A DNA stretch of 64,000 nt from Lacisediminimonas profundi (lineage in GTDB: Bacteria > Pseudomonadota > Gammaproteobacteria > Burkholderiales > Burkholderiaceae_D): contig NZ_VTTH01000002.1 of the NCBI RefSeq assembly GCF_008831265.1, positions 186,001-250,000 of the forward strand, read 5' to 3'. Numbering within the stretch: position 1 is the first letter of the stretch; the number at the start of each line of letters is the position of its first letter. Positions 8,358-16,991 of this stretch are shown one piece after another. Both the position numbers and the translations under genes were made by a program. The notes beneath the pieces were generated by a model. That model made no database searches. It had not been told where the DNA came from and worked only from the letters and a program-made list of their open reading frames with translations.

Positions 8358-9899
8358 ATGAGTCGCACTAGCCATACCCTGCGCCTGGTCCTCGGCGATC
8401 AGCTCAATCCCGAGCATTCATGGTTTCAATCCGTGGATCCGGAAGTGGTTCATGTGCTCATGGAGGTGCGGCAGGAAACCGACTATGTGCTGCACCATGC
8501 ACAAAAAATCCTGGCCATCTTTGCCGCCATGCGCGACTTTGCCCGCCATCTGCGCGAAGCGGGACACCGGGTGCGGTACGTGGCGCTGGACGATCCGAGC
8601 AACCGGCAATCCATCACGGAAAATCTGGATGCGCTGATGCAGCACTACGAGGCTCGGCGCCTGGAGTGGCAGTCTCCGGACGAATGGCGGCTCGATACCC
8701 TGCTGCGCACCTGGGCTGAGCAGCAGCAATTTACGACGGTGGAAGTCGGCAGCGAGCATTTCCTGACTGCTCGAAACGAGTTGGCCGAGCTGTTTGCAGG
8801 CCGCAAACAGTGGCTGATGGAGCATTTCTATCGCCACATGCGCCGTCGCTTCGTGCTGCTGCTGGACGCGCAGGGCAAGCCGGAAGGCGGGCAATGGAAC
8901 TTCGACCACGACAACCGCAAGCCTTGGCCGGGTACGCCATCTGAGCCGGTCGATGCGCGTCCAGTGCACGACCATCGCGCCCTGTGGGCCATGCTGCAGC
9001 GCTGTGGCGTGAGAAGCTTTGGTGATCCGCAGGCCGAATCCATGCGCTGGCCCTTGAATCGCAGCGAGGCGCTGGTTTGCCTGGACACCTTCATCCAAAC
9101 CACGCTGCCGCACTTTGGCGATTTTGAAGACGCCATGAGCAGCAAGAGCCAGCGCCTGTTTCACTCGCTGCTGTCGTTCGCGCTGAACGTGAAAATGCTC
9201 CACCCGCTTGAAGTGGTGCGGCGTGCCGAAGCGGCCTACCGTAGCGGTGATGCGCCTTTGGCGGCGGTGGAGGGTTTCATTCGCCAGATTGCGGGTTGGC
9301 GCGAGTATGTGCGCGGCATCTATTGGGCGCACATGCCCGGGTACGACGAGCGCAATGCGCTTGGTCACCACCTGCCATTGCCGCACTGGTTCTGGAGTGG
9401 CGACACACGGATGCGCTGCATGCAGCATGCGATTGGCCAGTCACTGCAAACTGCGCATGCCCACCACATTCAGCGCCTGATGGTGATCGGCAATTTTGCC
9501 CTGCTAGCCGGATTGGACCCAAAGGCACTGCACGGCTGGTACCTCGGGGTATACATCGACGCCTTCGAGTGGGTGGAGCTTCCCAACACCCTGGGCATGA
9601 GCCAATGGGCTGATGGCGGCCTCATTGCCACCAAGCCCTATGTCAGCAGTGGTGCGTACATCAGCCGCATGAGTGATTACTGTCAGGGCTGCACCTACGA
9701 CCACAAGCAAAAACTCGGCGAAGGAGCGTGCCCCTTCAATGCCTTGTACTGGGATTTTTTCGACCGCCATGAGCCGATTTTGGGCGGCAACACTCGCCTG
9801 GGGATGGTGTATCGGCAGCTGCAAAAAATGCAGGGGTCGCAGCTTGACGCCCTGCGGGCGCAAGCAGCAGACATCCGTGCGCGTATTGAAAAGCTTTGA
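8358..9899 (+). CDS. FeS-containing photolyase/cryptochrome (FeS-BCP, (6-4) photolyase type)
   Basis: A flavin photolyase-related protein of the FeS-BCP/PhrB group, which repairs (6-4) photoproducts or acts as a blue-light receptor. The N-terminal Rossmann domain begins LRLVLGDQLNPEHSWF. Three iron-sulfur cysteines are at about residues 442, 445 and 458 (YCQGCTYD...GACPFN), with the spacing of Agrobacterium PhrB, and the fourth is in TRMRCMQHA. Length 513 matches. The ATG is 14 bp after the toxin stop with AGGAAATGA upstream, so it may be read with the toxin-antitoxin transcript. Calling it a cyclobutane-dimer photolyase would be wrong for this subgroup. Confidence 0.88.
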   Translation: MSRTSHTLRLVLGDQLNPEHSWFQSVDPEVVHVLMEVRQETDYVLHHAQKILAIFAAMRDFARHLREAGHRVRYVALDDPSNRQSITENLDALMQHYEARRLEWQSPDEWRLDTLLRTWAEQQQFTTVEVGSEHFLTARNELAELFAGRKQWLMEHFYRHMRRRFVLLLDAQGKPEGGQWNFDHDNRKPWPGTPSEPVDARPVHDHRALWAMLQRCGVRSFGDPQAESMRWPLNRSEALVCLDTFIQTTLPHFGDFEDAMSSKSQRLFHSLLSFALNVKMLHPLEVVRRAEAAYRSGDAPLAAVEGFIRQIAGWREYVRGIYWAHMPGYDERNALGHHLPLPHWFWSGDTRMRCMQHAIGQSLQTAHAHHIQRLMVIGNFALLAGLDPKALHGWYLGVYIDAFEWVELPNTLGMSQWADGGLIATKPYVSSGAYISRMSDYCQGCTYDHKQKLGEGACPFNALYWDFFDRHEPILGGNTRLGMVYRQLQKMQGSQLDALRAQAADIRARIEKL

Positions 9900-10151
9900 A
9901 TGCCTGGAGGGCGAGTCGGACGATGCACTCGCATCCTCTGGGCTATCGCGCCTTGTCTCGGCTCCTCCGCTGTCATCGGTGCTGCCATCGGCAGCCAACT
10001 GAACCCGGTTTTACTGGGGATGATTTCCCTCTCCGCTATGCGAGGTCCTGGCGCATGCCAGACCATTCGAAGTTGCCGTGCTCGTGGCACGGACCTGCCT
10101 GGATTGCTCAGCTAATCGTTCACGGCTTTCATGTGCTGGCTGGTTTCATTA
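9900..10151. other. non-coding stretch, no recognisable feature
   Basis: No credible gene, terminator or repeat is visible between the photolyase stop and the toxin scar. It is probably decayed DNA, as open frames on both strands have no family resemblance. Confidence 0.4.
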
Positions 10152-10331
10152 TCATGGCACAGCTGCCTTGTTGGCCAGGGCTTCGACTTCACTGCAAGCC
10201 TGCATCAGTTGATCGAAGCTCAGAGCGTCACCGAGCATGACTTGGTCGGCACGCATGTTTGCGTAGTCGTCGGCCAATGCGATGCGCGCGTCGCCCGTGC
10301 GAAAAGCAGGCTTCAGCCACGGGCCGCTTCC
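10152..10331 (-). pseudogene. C-terminal scar of an AbiEii-like nucleotidyltransferase toxin
   Basis: Read on the minus strand in the frame other than the upstream antitoxin, this encodes about 60 codons: WLKPAFRTGDARIALADD, then YANMRADQVMLGDALSFDQL and MQACSEVEALANKAAVP before a stop. The ADDYANMR...SFDQLMQAC pattern resembles the end of AbiEii/AbiGii nucleotidyltransferase toxins, which normally follow AbiEi-type antitoxins. The frame is closed upstream by TGA at 10332-10334 and has no start codon, so the catalytic part appears deleted. The family match is from memory of the pattern and is tentative. Confidence 0.4.
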
Positions 10332-10909
10332 TCACCGATCGCGCGTGCCATCCAGGATGGCAATGCCGCACGTGAGGATGCCAATGCACGCCATTCAGAT
10401 GGAGGCAGAGTCCGGCGCAAGGTCGCCAACGACTCGTCAGCATGTATCGGCCCCATCCGGGCGAGGGCGCGCACTGCTGGGCCAGCCGGGCCGGTGCCCA
10501 ATGCCAGCATCCATCGTGGTACGTGCTTCACCAGCACTTCAGAGCGGCCAATTTTCAGTTTCCGGGTGCGCCCCGAAGTCAGGTACACCTCGCGGATAGG
10601 CACCTGCTGGGTTAGCCCTAGCGCATTGGCAGCGAGTGCGCCGTGCTCGGCAACCACTTCGCCACTTTGCGCAGCAAGGGATTCCACGACTTTTCCTGGC
10701 GCGGGCGGGCGCGTGCCGAACCGGCTGGATATTGGCGTGACATAAGTTCCGCGCCCCACACGCAACAGCTTGCCTTCCTTGGTCATCCTGGAAAAAGCTT
10801 GATCGATGGCGGCCCGGCTGCCCAGATGCAGGAATTCCTTGGGCGAAAGCACGCCGCCCTCGGGCAGGGATTGAGCGTACAGCAGGATGGTCTCGGGCAG
10901 CGTGTTCAT
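10313..10909 (-). CDS. AbiEi/DUF6088-type antitoxin, apparently orphan
   Basis: A 198-residue protein with an N-terminal winged helix (VLSPKEFLHLGSRAAIDQAF, then EGKLLRVGRGTYV) as in AbiEi-type transcriptional repressors/antitoxins. A C-terminal antitoxin domain carries VVAEHGALAANALGLTQQVP and VYLTSGRTRKLKIG. In intact type IV systems it represses and counters a following AbiEii nucleotidyltransferase; here only a toxin tail follows. The C-terminus may itself be altered where the deletion joined. The frame is otherwise complete. Confidence 0.7.
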   Translation of the reverse strand: MNTLPETILLYAQSLPEGGVLSPKEFLHLGSRAAIDQAFSRMTKEGKLLRVGRGTYVTPISSRFGTRPPAPGKVVESLAAQSGEVVAEHGALAANALGLTQQVPIREVYLTSGRTRKLKIGRSEVLVKHVPRWMLALGTGPAGPAVRALARMGPIHADESLATLRRTLPPSEWRALASSRAALPSWMARAIGEEAARG

Positions 10910-11125
10910 AAGGGCCCTTTGAATAGTCAGTGTCTTATGCCTGTTTCTGACATTTATCCGGGAGGATTCGGTACCGGGAGAGCATCTCGGAAGGGCTTGA
11001 GAGCGCGTCTGCAGCTTTCATTGGCCTTCTGGCCGGACGAAATCTTGGCAAGCAACTGGTACGCCTTGTTCCCGCGGATCCGCTCAGTGAGAATTCAGCA
11101 GCAGCCAAATAAACCGCGGTTGAAG

Positions 11126-14011
11126 TTACATTTCAGTGATTTCGGCACGGCTTTGTTCTGATGTCGACCCCATGCCGCCGTTCTGCACAAACGCCTCGAA
11201 CTCCTGGACTGGAAGCGGTCGGCTGTACAGATAGCCCTGGTAGGTGTGGCAGCCCAGGCGGGCGAGGGCGTCACGCTGCGCTGCCGTTCCTACGCCTTCG
11301 GCAATCACTGTCAGCTCCATGCTGTCAGCCAGTGCAATTACCATCCTGGCAATGGCGGCGTCGTTCCGGTCGACCAGGATATCGCGCACGAATCCCTGGT
11401 CGATCTTGAGTTGATCCAGCGGCAGGCGCTTGAGGTAAGCGAGCGAGGAATAACCGGTACCAAAATCATCCAGCGAAAAGCCGACACCCCTGGCCTTCAG
11501 GGCGCGCATCTTGGCGCTGACGATGTCAATATCGGTGACCAGCATGCTCTCGGTCAGCTCCAGTTTGAGGCGATGCGGGTTGGCGCCGCTACGCTCCAGC
11601 GCGGACGTTACCTGATGGACGAAATCATCCTGGTGGAACTGGCGCGAACTGACGTTGACCGACAATGTCAGGTTTGCCATCGTTGAGTCGTTTCTCCAGC
11701 GGGCAAGCTGTTTGCAAGCGGCCTCCAGTACCCATTGCCCCAGCGGCAGGATCAGGCCAGTCTCCTCCGCGAGCGGGATGAAATCTGCTGGCGAAACCAG
11801 CCCGAAACGGGGATGCTGCCAACGCACCAGTACCTCGGCGCCAAGGATGATTTCCTTGTCAGTCACCTGGGCCTGATAGTTCAGGAACAATTGATTCTCT
11901 GCGATGGATTCACGCAGCGCTGTCTCCAGATCTGCCCTGGCAGTGACGGCGTCCTGCATCGCCGGATCAAAAAAGAAAATGTTGCCTCTGCCTGCGGCCT
12001 TCGCTCGGTACATGGCCAGTTCAGCGCGCTTCAACGGCTCCGTGGCGCTTTCAAATTGGCCGTCCAGCAGGGCAATGCCGATGGAAGAAGTGCCCTGGTA
12101 GGTCGAGCCTTGCGAAACTTGCGAGCCTCCCAAGTCATAGGGCTGGTTGAGCGCGGCGTGAATCATTTCGCTCACCAGCTTGGCCTGGGTGGCTGCTTCC
12201 TGCATCCTGGGGCCCAGATTTTCCATCAGCACGACAAAGTCGTCACCGCCAATACGGGCCACGGTGTCACCCTTGCGGATGCAATTGCTGATCCGGCTGG
12301 CAACCTGCTTCAGCAAAAGGTCTCCCTGCTCATGACCTCTCGATTCGTTCAGCGTCTTGAAATCATCCAGATCAACGAAAGCCAGCGCGCCAAAGTGATC
12401 TGGAAGAGCCTTGCCGAGCAGCACCTGCGTGAGCCGGTCCATGAAAAGCCGCCGGTTGGGAAGCGTGGTCAATGGGTCAAAATACGCCAGGCTGTGGATC
12501 TGGGCTTCTGCACGCTTGCGCGCAGTAATGTCCCGGTTGACTGACAACACGCACTGCTTGCCATTCAGGGTGATGACCTGCGCTGACATGAGCGTCGTCA
12601 CTATCTTGCCGTCCCTGGTGACGAAGTCGGCCTCGAGATTCTCGACTGTGCCATCACGCTTCAAGGTGTAAATCACCTTATCCCTGTCTGCTATGTGGCG
12701 CCAGCCTTTGATGTCCGCCGCCCGCTTGCCGATGACCTCGTTCCTGGTCCAGCCAACCAGTCGGGTAAATCCATTATTGACTTCCAGATAACGCCCCGTC
12801 TCAAGCTCGGTGATGACGATGGCATCCGGACTGGTCTGGAATGCAGTGTGAAAGAGTTCCTCGCTGGCCCGCAACTTCACCTCTGCTTGCAAGCGTGCGT
12901 CCAACATTTCATTGAGCTGGGTCGCGATCTGGCGCATCTCCCTCGAACCGGTCGGATTCACGCGAGCATGGACATCTCCACGGCGAATGGCGCTCATGAC
13001 ATTGAAGATGTCTTTTATTTGCCTGGCAAAACGTCGTGCCAGCGCGATCGTGGACATGACTATCAGGAGCAGGATGGCCAAGATGTAAGCAATTCGCTCA
13101 AGCGCCAGGCGAACGGCCGGCGAGATTACGGCAGCTTCATCCAGGGAAACAAAAATTATCCAGTCCGAGAGCGCTACCGGAGCGAAAGAGTAGAGCCGTT
13201 TATTTCCCTGGTGATCGCTGGAGCGGAGCGTGCCTAGCTTGTCCCTCACCATGATCTTCACCCCTTCAGCGTCAGACTTGACGCCCACGCGCGCGGCAGC
13301 GTCGACCGAACGGGCGATGATGACGCCTTCGCCGTTGGCAATGCCGATGACTGTATTGGGCGGTAGCTTTGCTTCCGGAAGCAAAGGCGCGTAATTAACC
13401 AGGTCTACCGAAACGGCCACAACACCGGCGAATTTACCGGTCTCGTTCAGGATCGGGTAGGCCAGGGTCGACACCCAGCGTCCGGAAAGGAATCCCTTCG
13501 CCGGCTTGCCTACAGTAAATTCGTGCGTGCGAGCGACTTCATCGAAATAGTATTTCGGGTCAGGCCTGTTTGGCGCCTTTGGATCGATGGGATTTGCAGA
13601 GCAGACCAGTTTTCCGCTCGCATTCAGCGTGAGCACGTTGGCGTATGCGGGTTGCCTTTCCTTCAATGCGGCAAGCTCCGGGTCGCAGCCTGCCGGATCC
13701 AGTGCTTTCACCCTTGGATGTCGTGCAAGCTCGGCCAGGATGATCCTGGACTGCGCCAGGAATTGCTCGGTGTGCGCCGCTGATGCGATACGGATTGAAC
13801 TTGCGTCCCGGTAGGCATCGCTGATCGCGCGTTCGTACTGCCGGTAGGACTCCAGTGACGCCAAGGCTATTAAAGCGAACAGGGGGAGGGCAACAACCCC
13901 AAGCAGGGCTGTGAGAACGCTGACCCCCTTGCCAGGTGGGCCGACCGCGCGTTCTGCGATCACCGGGGACGCATCAGGCGCTACTCCGAGGGGGGATTGC
14001 TCGATTGACAA
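11126..14011 (-). CDS. membrane GGDEF/EAL protein (dCache-HAMP-PAS-GGDEF-EAL)
   Basis: A c-di-GMP turnover protein of 961 residues. It has a first membrane helix near 30-50, a periplasmic dCache sensor (about 55-300), a second helix (AYILAILLLIVMSTIALA, about 305-325), HAMP (about 325-378), PAS (about 385-500, TSPDAIVITELETGRYLEVN), GGDEF (about 515-680) and EAL (about 700-945). The cyclase motif reads GGDDF, not GGDEF/GGEEF. The EAL motif reads EVL, but the loop DDFGTGYSSLAYLKRLP and other metal-site residues are intact. The phosphodiesterase is therefore probably active and the cyclase less certain. The frame starts with TTG at 14011. Confidence 0.88.
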   Translation of the reverse strand: MSIEQSPLGVAPDASPVIAERAVGPPGKGVSVLTALLGVVALPLFALIALASLESYRQYERAISDAYRDASSIRIASAAHTEQFLAQSRIILAELARHPRVKALDPAGCDPELAALKERQPAYANVLTLNASGKLVCSANPIDPKAPNRPDPKYYFDEVARTHEFTVGKPAKGFLSGRWVSTLAYPILNETGKFAGVVAVSVDLVNYAPLLPEAKLPPNTVIGIANGEGVIIARSVDAAARVGVKSDAEGVKIMVRDKLGTLRSSDHQGNKRLYSFAPVALSDWIIFVSLDEAAVISPAVRLALERIAYILAILLLIVMSTIALARRFARQIKDIFNVMSAIRRGDVHARVNPTGSREMRQIATQLNEMLDARLQAEVKLRASEELFHTAFQTSPDAIVITELETGRYLEVNNGFTRLVGWTRNEVIGKRAADIKGWRHIADRDKVIYTLKRDGTVENLEADFVTRDGKIVTTLMSAQVITLNGKQCVLSVNRDITARKRAEAQIHSLAYFDPLTTLPNRRLFMDRLTQVLLGKALPDHFGALAFVDLDDFKTLNESRGHEQGDLLLKQVASRISNCIRKGDTVARIGGDDFVVLMENLGPRMQEAATQAKLVSEMIHAALNQPYDLGGSQVSQGSTYQGTSSIGIALLDGQFESATEPLKRAELAMYRAKAAGRGNIFFFDPAMQDAVTARADLETALRESIAENQLFLNYQAQVTDKEIILGAEVLVRWQHPRFGLVSPADFIPLAEETGLILPLGQWVLEAACKQLARWRNDSTMANLTLSVNVSSRQFHQDDFVHQVTSALERSGANPHRLKLELTESMLVTDIDIVSAKMRALKARGVGFSLDDFGTGYSSLAYLKRLPLDQLKIDQGFVRDILVDRNDAAIARMVIALADSMELTVIAEGVGTAAQRDALARLGCHTYQGYLYSRPLPVQEFEAFVQNGGMGSTSEQSRAEITEM

Positions 14012-14323
14012 ATATTTCCCGATTACTTGGGCAACGGTAATGCCGTGTCCCGGCTCTCAGGGTAATAAAAGTCGGGGTGATTGCCGGCGTCTGCGAACCA
14101 TGGCGAAGCATGAATCCAATGTGTGGATCGTAGAGAATTCGCAATCTCTTGTCACGCCATAAATGACTGAAGACAACAAGATCCGGCCATGCTGGCGATT
14201 GCGGCACTTGTTCGGCGCATTGCCGGGCTTGGCTCCGCTCCGGCACATCGGGGGAAAAGGGAGCCTCGCCCTCAGTTGCAGTTGCCGGCAGGAAGCTGAC
14301 TGGCAATCTTTTTTAGCGCCAGA
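14012..14323. other. intergenic region, no supported feature
   Basis: 312 bp upstream of the GGDEF/EAL gene and downstream of the OsmC gene (both minus strand). I searched for a c-di-GMP riboswitch-like or terminator structure and saw none I would defend; the promoter of the GGDEF/EAL gene must lie here. Confidence 0.4.
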
Positions 14324-14773
14324 TCAGTCCTTTAATTTGCTGCCATCCACATCCAGGACCACGATCTTGATGGGAATGCCTTGCCCCACGCTTTGGGTGA
14401 CGGTGCAATAGGTCTCAAAAGTACTGAGCACCCGGTCCAGATACTGGAGTTGGCCGCTCGCCACACCGATTTGCAGGGTCGCCGTCATCTGCAGCACGCG
14501 CAGGCGTCCTTCCGCGTTGCGGCCCACTTCTGCCTGGACTTCGCAACGCAGTGGATCGGGGTTTTGTTTGAACTTACGCAAAGCGAAAAGCAGCGAATCG
14601 CTCAGGCAATTTCCCACCGCTGCGCACAGCAGGTGCACTGGCGACGGACCCGCCCCCTGGCCCAGTGGCGGCGGTTCATCCGCCAGCAAGCGCGGTATGG
14701 GCGCGCCAAAGTCGACCTCGAATTGGTAGTCGTGTTGCTGGATCAGGCTGACGGTAACGGAAGAATTGCTCAT
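14324..14773 (-). CDS. OsmC-family peroxiredoxin-like protein
   Basis: A 149-residue OsmC/Ohr-fold protein. The two reactive cysteines sit in VGNCLSDSLLFAL and FETYCTVTQSVGQGIPI, as in OsmC thiol peroxidases. It likely reduces organic hydroperoxides or handles persulfide/polysulfide species. It follows the persulfide dioxygenase-like gene by 34 bp on the same strand and so shares its promoter region and the divergent operator. GGAG lies seven bases before the ATG. Confidence 0.88.
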   Translation of the reverse strand: MSNSSVTVSLIQQHDYQFEVDFGAPIPRLLADEPPPLGQGAGPSPVHLLCAAVGNCLSDSLLFALRKFKQNPDPLRCEVQAEVGRNAEGRLRVLQMTATLQIGVASGQLQYLDRVLSTFETYCTVTQSVGQGIPIKIVVLDVDGSKLKD

Positions 14774-14807
14774 GTCGTAGCTCCATCCTTGGTTGGGGGA
14801 CTTGGAT

Positions 14808-15668
14808 TTACAGCGCGTTCAGCGGAATTTTGATATAGCTCAGGCCATTGGCTTCGGGCGGCGGCATTTCGCCGGCCCGGATGTTCACTTGTACCGAAGG
14901 CAAGATCAACACAGGCATTGCCAGCAGGGCATCGCGCTTGGTCCGCAATGCTACAAAGTCCTCTTCGCTCACGCCATCGTGGATATGGATGTTCCTCGCG
15001 CGTTGCTCGGCCACAGTGGTTTCCCATTGCGCCTGGCGCTCGGCTGGCGGGTAGTCGTGGCACATGAAGAGCCGTGTTTCAGGCGGAAGGCTCAGTAACT
15101 TGCGCATGGAGCGGTAGAGCGTTTGGGCATTGCCACCGGGGAAGTCGCAGCGGGCCGTACCCACGTCGGGCATGAAAAACGTGTCACCCACGAAGACGGC
15201 GTCATCCACCTGGTATGCCATGCAGGCAGGGGTATGGCCCGGCACCGACATGGCCTGTGCTGTCAACTGGCCGATGGCAAAGACCTCGCCGTCCTGGAAC
15301 AGGTGGTCGAACTGCTTGCCATCCGGGTGGAACTCGGGCTCCAGATTGAAGATGCCCTTGAACACGTTTTGCACTTGGGTGATGTTTCCACCGATCGCAA
15401 TTTTTCCGCCCAACGCACGGCGCAAGTAGGGGGCTGCAGAAAGATGATCCGCGTGTGCATGCGTTTCAAGGATCCAGTCCACAGTGAGGCCCTGTTCCTT
15501 GACGAACTGGATGAGCTGGTCGGCAGAAGTGGTTTTGGTGCGGCCGGACTTGGCGTCGTAATCGAGCACGGAGTCAACCAGGGCGCAGTGTCCACCGGGG
15601 GCGTCGAACACGACATAGGACACGGTCCATGTGGCTGGATCGAAGAAAGCTTGCACTTGTGGCTTCAT
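14808..15668 (-). CDS. persulfide dioxygenase-like MBL-fold hydrolase (ETHE1/Blh type)
   Basis: A 286-residue metallo-beta-lactamase-fold enzyme with the iron-binding ETHAHADHLSAAPYL motif, later ligands in SVPGHTPACM and FVGDTFF, and FMCHDYPP. This arrangement is that of ETHE1-like persulfide dioxygenases, which oxidise glutathione persulfide to sulfite in sulfide detoxification. It is the first gene of the leftward arm of a divergent locus whose operator and BigR-type repressor lie next to it. A glyoxalase II activity is the older alternative annotation; context favours sulfur oxidation. Confidence 0.85.
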   Translation of the reverse strand: MKPQVQAFFDPATWTVSYVVFDAPGGHCALVDSVLDYDAKSGRTKTTSADQLIQFVKEQGLTVDWILETHAHADHLSAAPYLRRALGGKIAIGGNITQVQNVFKGIFNLEPEFHPDGKQFDHLFQDGEVFAIGQLTAQAMSVPGHTPACMAYQVDDAVFVGDTFFMPDVGTARCDFPGGNAQTLYRSMRKLLSLPPETRLFMCHDYPPAERQAQWETTVAEQRARNIHIHDGVSEEDFVALRTKRDALLAMPVLILPSVQVNIRAGEMPPPEANGLSYIKIPLNAL

Positions 15669-15701
15669 GGCGAACCCCTTGGTAACGTTTAATGAGTATA
15701 T

Positions 15702-15736
15702 ATTCTATTGACAGACAAAGTATCTGTCAATAGAAT
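15702..15736. promoter_or_regulatory. 14-bp inverted-repeat operator of the divergent sulfur operons
   Basis: ATTCTATTGACAGA (15702-15715) and TCTGTCAATAGAAT (15723-15736) are perfect complements around a 7-base spacer. The site sits midway between the two divergent starts and next to an ArsR-family repressor gene, so it is the expected binding site of that repressor and could control both arms. Confidence 0.8.
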
Positions 15737-15769
15737 GTAGGTTATTGAAGTGTTGAAGGGATTCTCTTT

Positions 15770-16102
15770 ATGGGCGAATTACTTGAAGCCAATATGGATG
15801 TGGGCCAGATGCGCCGCGCGGCCGACGGGGCCTGCAAGCTGATGAAGGTGCTGTCCAACCCCGACCGCCTGTTGCTCTTGTGCCAGTTGAGCCAGGGCGA
15901 GAAGCGGGTGGGCGAGCTGGAAGAGTTGGTTGGTGTGGTTCAGCCAACCCTGTCGCAGCAGTTGGGTGTGTTGCGGGAAGAGGGTTTGGTCACAACCCGT
16001 CGCGAAGGAAAACACATTTATTACCAGATCGACAGCCCGGCCACCCTGGCGGTGATGGGCGTGCTATTTAAACATTTTTGCGAAACTAAGGAGTGCAACT
16101 GA
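15770..16102 (+). CDS. bigR: ArsR-family persulfide-responsive repressor (BigR/SqrR type)
   Basis: A 110-residue winged-helix repressor. VQPTLSQQLGVLREEGLV is the recognition helix and REGKHIYYQI the wing. Cysteines in LLLLCQLSQGE and near the C-terminus (FKHFCETKECN) match the pair that forms a di- or tetrasulfide in BigR/SqrR, releasing DNA when persulfides rise. Metal-sensing ArsR motifs (ELCVCD) are absent. It is coupled to the next gene by an ATGA overlap and sits next to the 14-bp inverted repeat. Confidence 0.87.
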   Translation: MGELLEANMDVGQMRRAADGACKLMKVLSNPDRLLLLCQLSQGEKRVGELEELVGVVQPTLSQQLGVLREEGLVTTRREGKHIYYQIDSPATLAVMGVLFKHFCETKECN

Positions 16103-16533
16103 TGACGATCGATTGGGCAAATTTCACCCCCTGGGCGGCTTTGGCGGGCGGGATTCTTCTGGGACTGGCTTCGGCCATGTTCGTCTTGTTGAATGGCCGC
16201 ATCCTGGGGATAAGCGGAATTCTGGGTGGGCTGTTGCGCCCCAGGACGCGTGATGTAGTCTGGCGCTTGTCCTTCTTGCTGGGAATGCTGGTCGCACCGT
16301 TGCTGTACCAGGCAGTCATGGGGCCGACCCAACCCCGAATTGATGCCAGCTGGGGCATGGTGATACTGGCAGGTCTGCTGGTCGGTGTTGGCACCCGGTA
16401 CGGTTCTGGTTGCACCAGCGGTCATGGCGTCTGCGGCCTGTCGCGCCTGTCGCCACGTTCGCTGGTCGCCACACTGTCCTTCATGGCGGCGGGCTTTGTA
16501 GCTGTCTTCATCATTCGCCACGCGCTGGCCTGA
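16102..16533 (+). CDS. YeeE/YedE-family sulfur-compound transporter half (N-terminal)
   Basis: A 143-residue membrane protein with about four helices (ALAGGILLGLASAMFVLL, LSFLLGMLVAPLL and others) and the conserved GTRYGSGCTSGHGVCGLSR cysteine motif of the YeeE/YedE family, which conducts thiosulfate or persulfide-type sulfur. Its ATG overlaps the repressor stop (ATGA), with AAGGAG upstream. A second half-size YeeE follows 25 bp later, so the two probably make one channel. Start 16102 is preferred to an in-frame GTG at 16093, which lies inside the ribosome site. Confidence 0.87.
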   Translation: MTIDWANFTPWAALAGGILLGLASAMFVLLNGRILGISGILGGLLRPRTRDVVWRLSFLLGMLVAPLLYQAVMGPTQPRIDASWGMVILAGLLVGVGTRYGSGCTSGHGVCGLSRLSPRSLVATLSFMAAGFVAVFIIRHALA

Positions 16534-16558
16534 TCCCACCCGTCTACAGGAGTTGAGC

Positions 16559-16990
16559 ATGAAAAACCGTTTAACCGAATTTCTCGTGGGCCTGGTGTTT
16601 GGCATCGGCCTGATCATTTCCGGAATGACCGACCCCGGCAAGGTGTTGGGTTTCCTGGACCTGGCTGGTAACTGGGACCCGTCGCTGGCCTTTGTGATGG
16701 GCGGCGGCATCATGGTGGGTCTGGTGGCATTCATGGTGGCCAAGAAGCGCACCACCAGCTTCCTGGGCGGAGCAATGCAGCTGCCGACCGCGAGTCAGAT
16801 CGATCGTCGTCTGGTGGTGGGTAGCCTGATTTTTGGTGCGGGTTGGGGTGTCGCCGGTTTCTGTCCGGGACCTGCCATCGTGTCTGCCGGTGCGGGGCAG
16901 CCGAAGGCGATCGTGTTCGTGATTGCGATGATCGCCGGCATGGCCATTTATGAATTGCTGGAGGCGCGCCGCGTCAAAGGAGTAGCGTGA
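16559..16990 (+). CDS. YeeE/YedE-family sulfur-compound transporter half (C-terminal)
   Basis: A 143-residue membrane protein that begins MKNRLTEFLVGLVFGIGLIISG and carries GAGWGVAGFCPGPAIVSAG, the second conserved cysteine motif of YeeE/YedE proteins. Together with the preceding gene it equals one full-length two-repeat transporter. AGGAG lies six bases before the ATG; a TTG two codons earlier is less likely. It is part of the persulfide-controlled operon. Confidence 0.87.
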   Translation: MKNRLTEFLVGLVFGIGLIISGMTDPGKVLGFLDLAGNWDPSLAFVMGGGIMVGLVAFMVAKKRTTSFLGGAMQLPTASQIDRRLVVGSLIFGAGWGVAGFCPGPAIVSAGAGQPKAIVFVIAMIAGMAIYELLEARRVKGVA

Positions 16991-16991
16991 C

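Noticed and set aside
10131-10745. 204-codon plus-strand frame opposite the AbiEi-like gene
   Set aside because: It has low-complexity Arg/Ala/Ser-rich sequence with no domain, whereas the minus strand reads as a winged-helix antitoxin.
11735-12544. 269-codon plus-strand frame inside the GGDEF/EAL gene
   Set aside because: Shadow of the GGDEF/EAL coding strand.
14012-14323. Possible c-di-GMP riboswitch upstream of the GGDEF/EAL gene
   Set aside because: The conserved GEMM core sequence is not visible on the minus strand.
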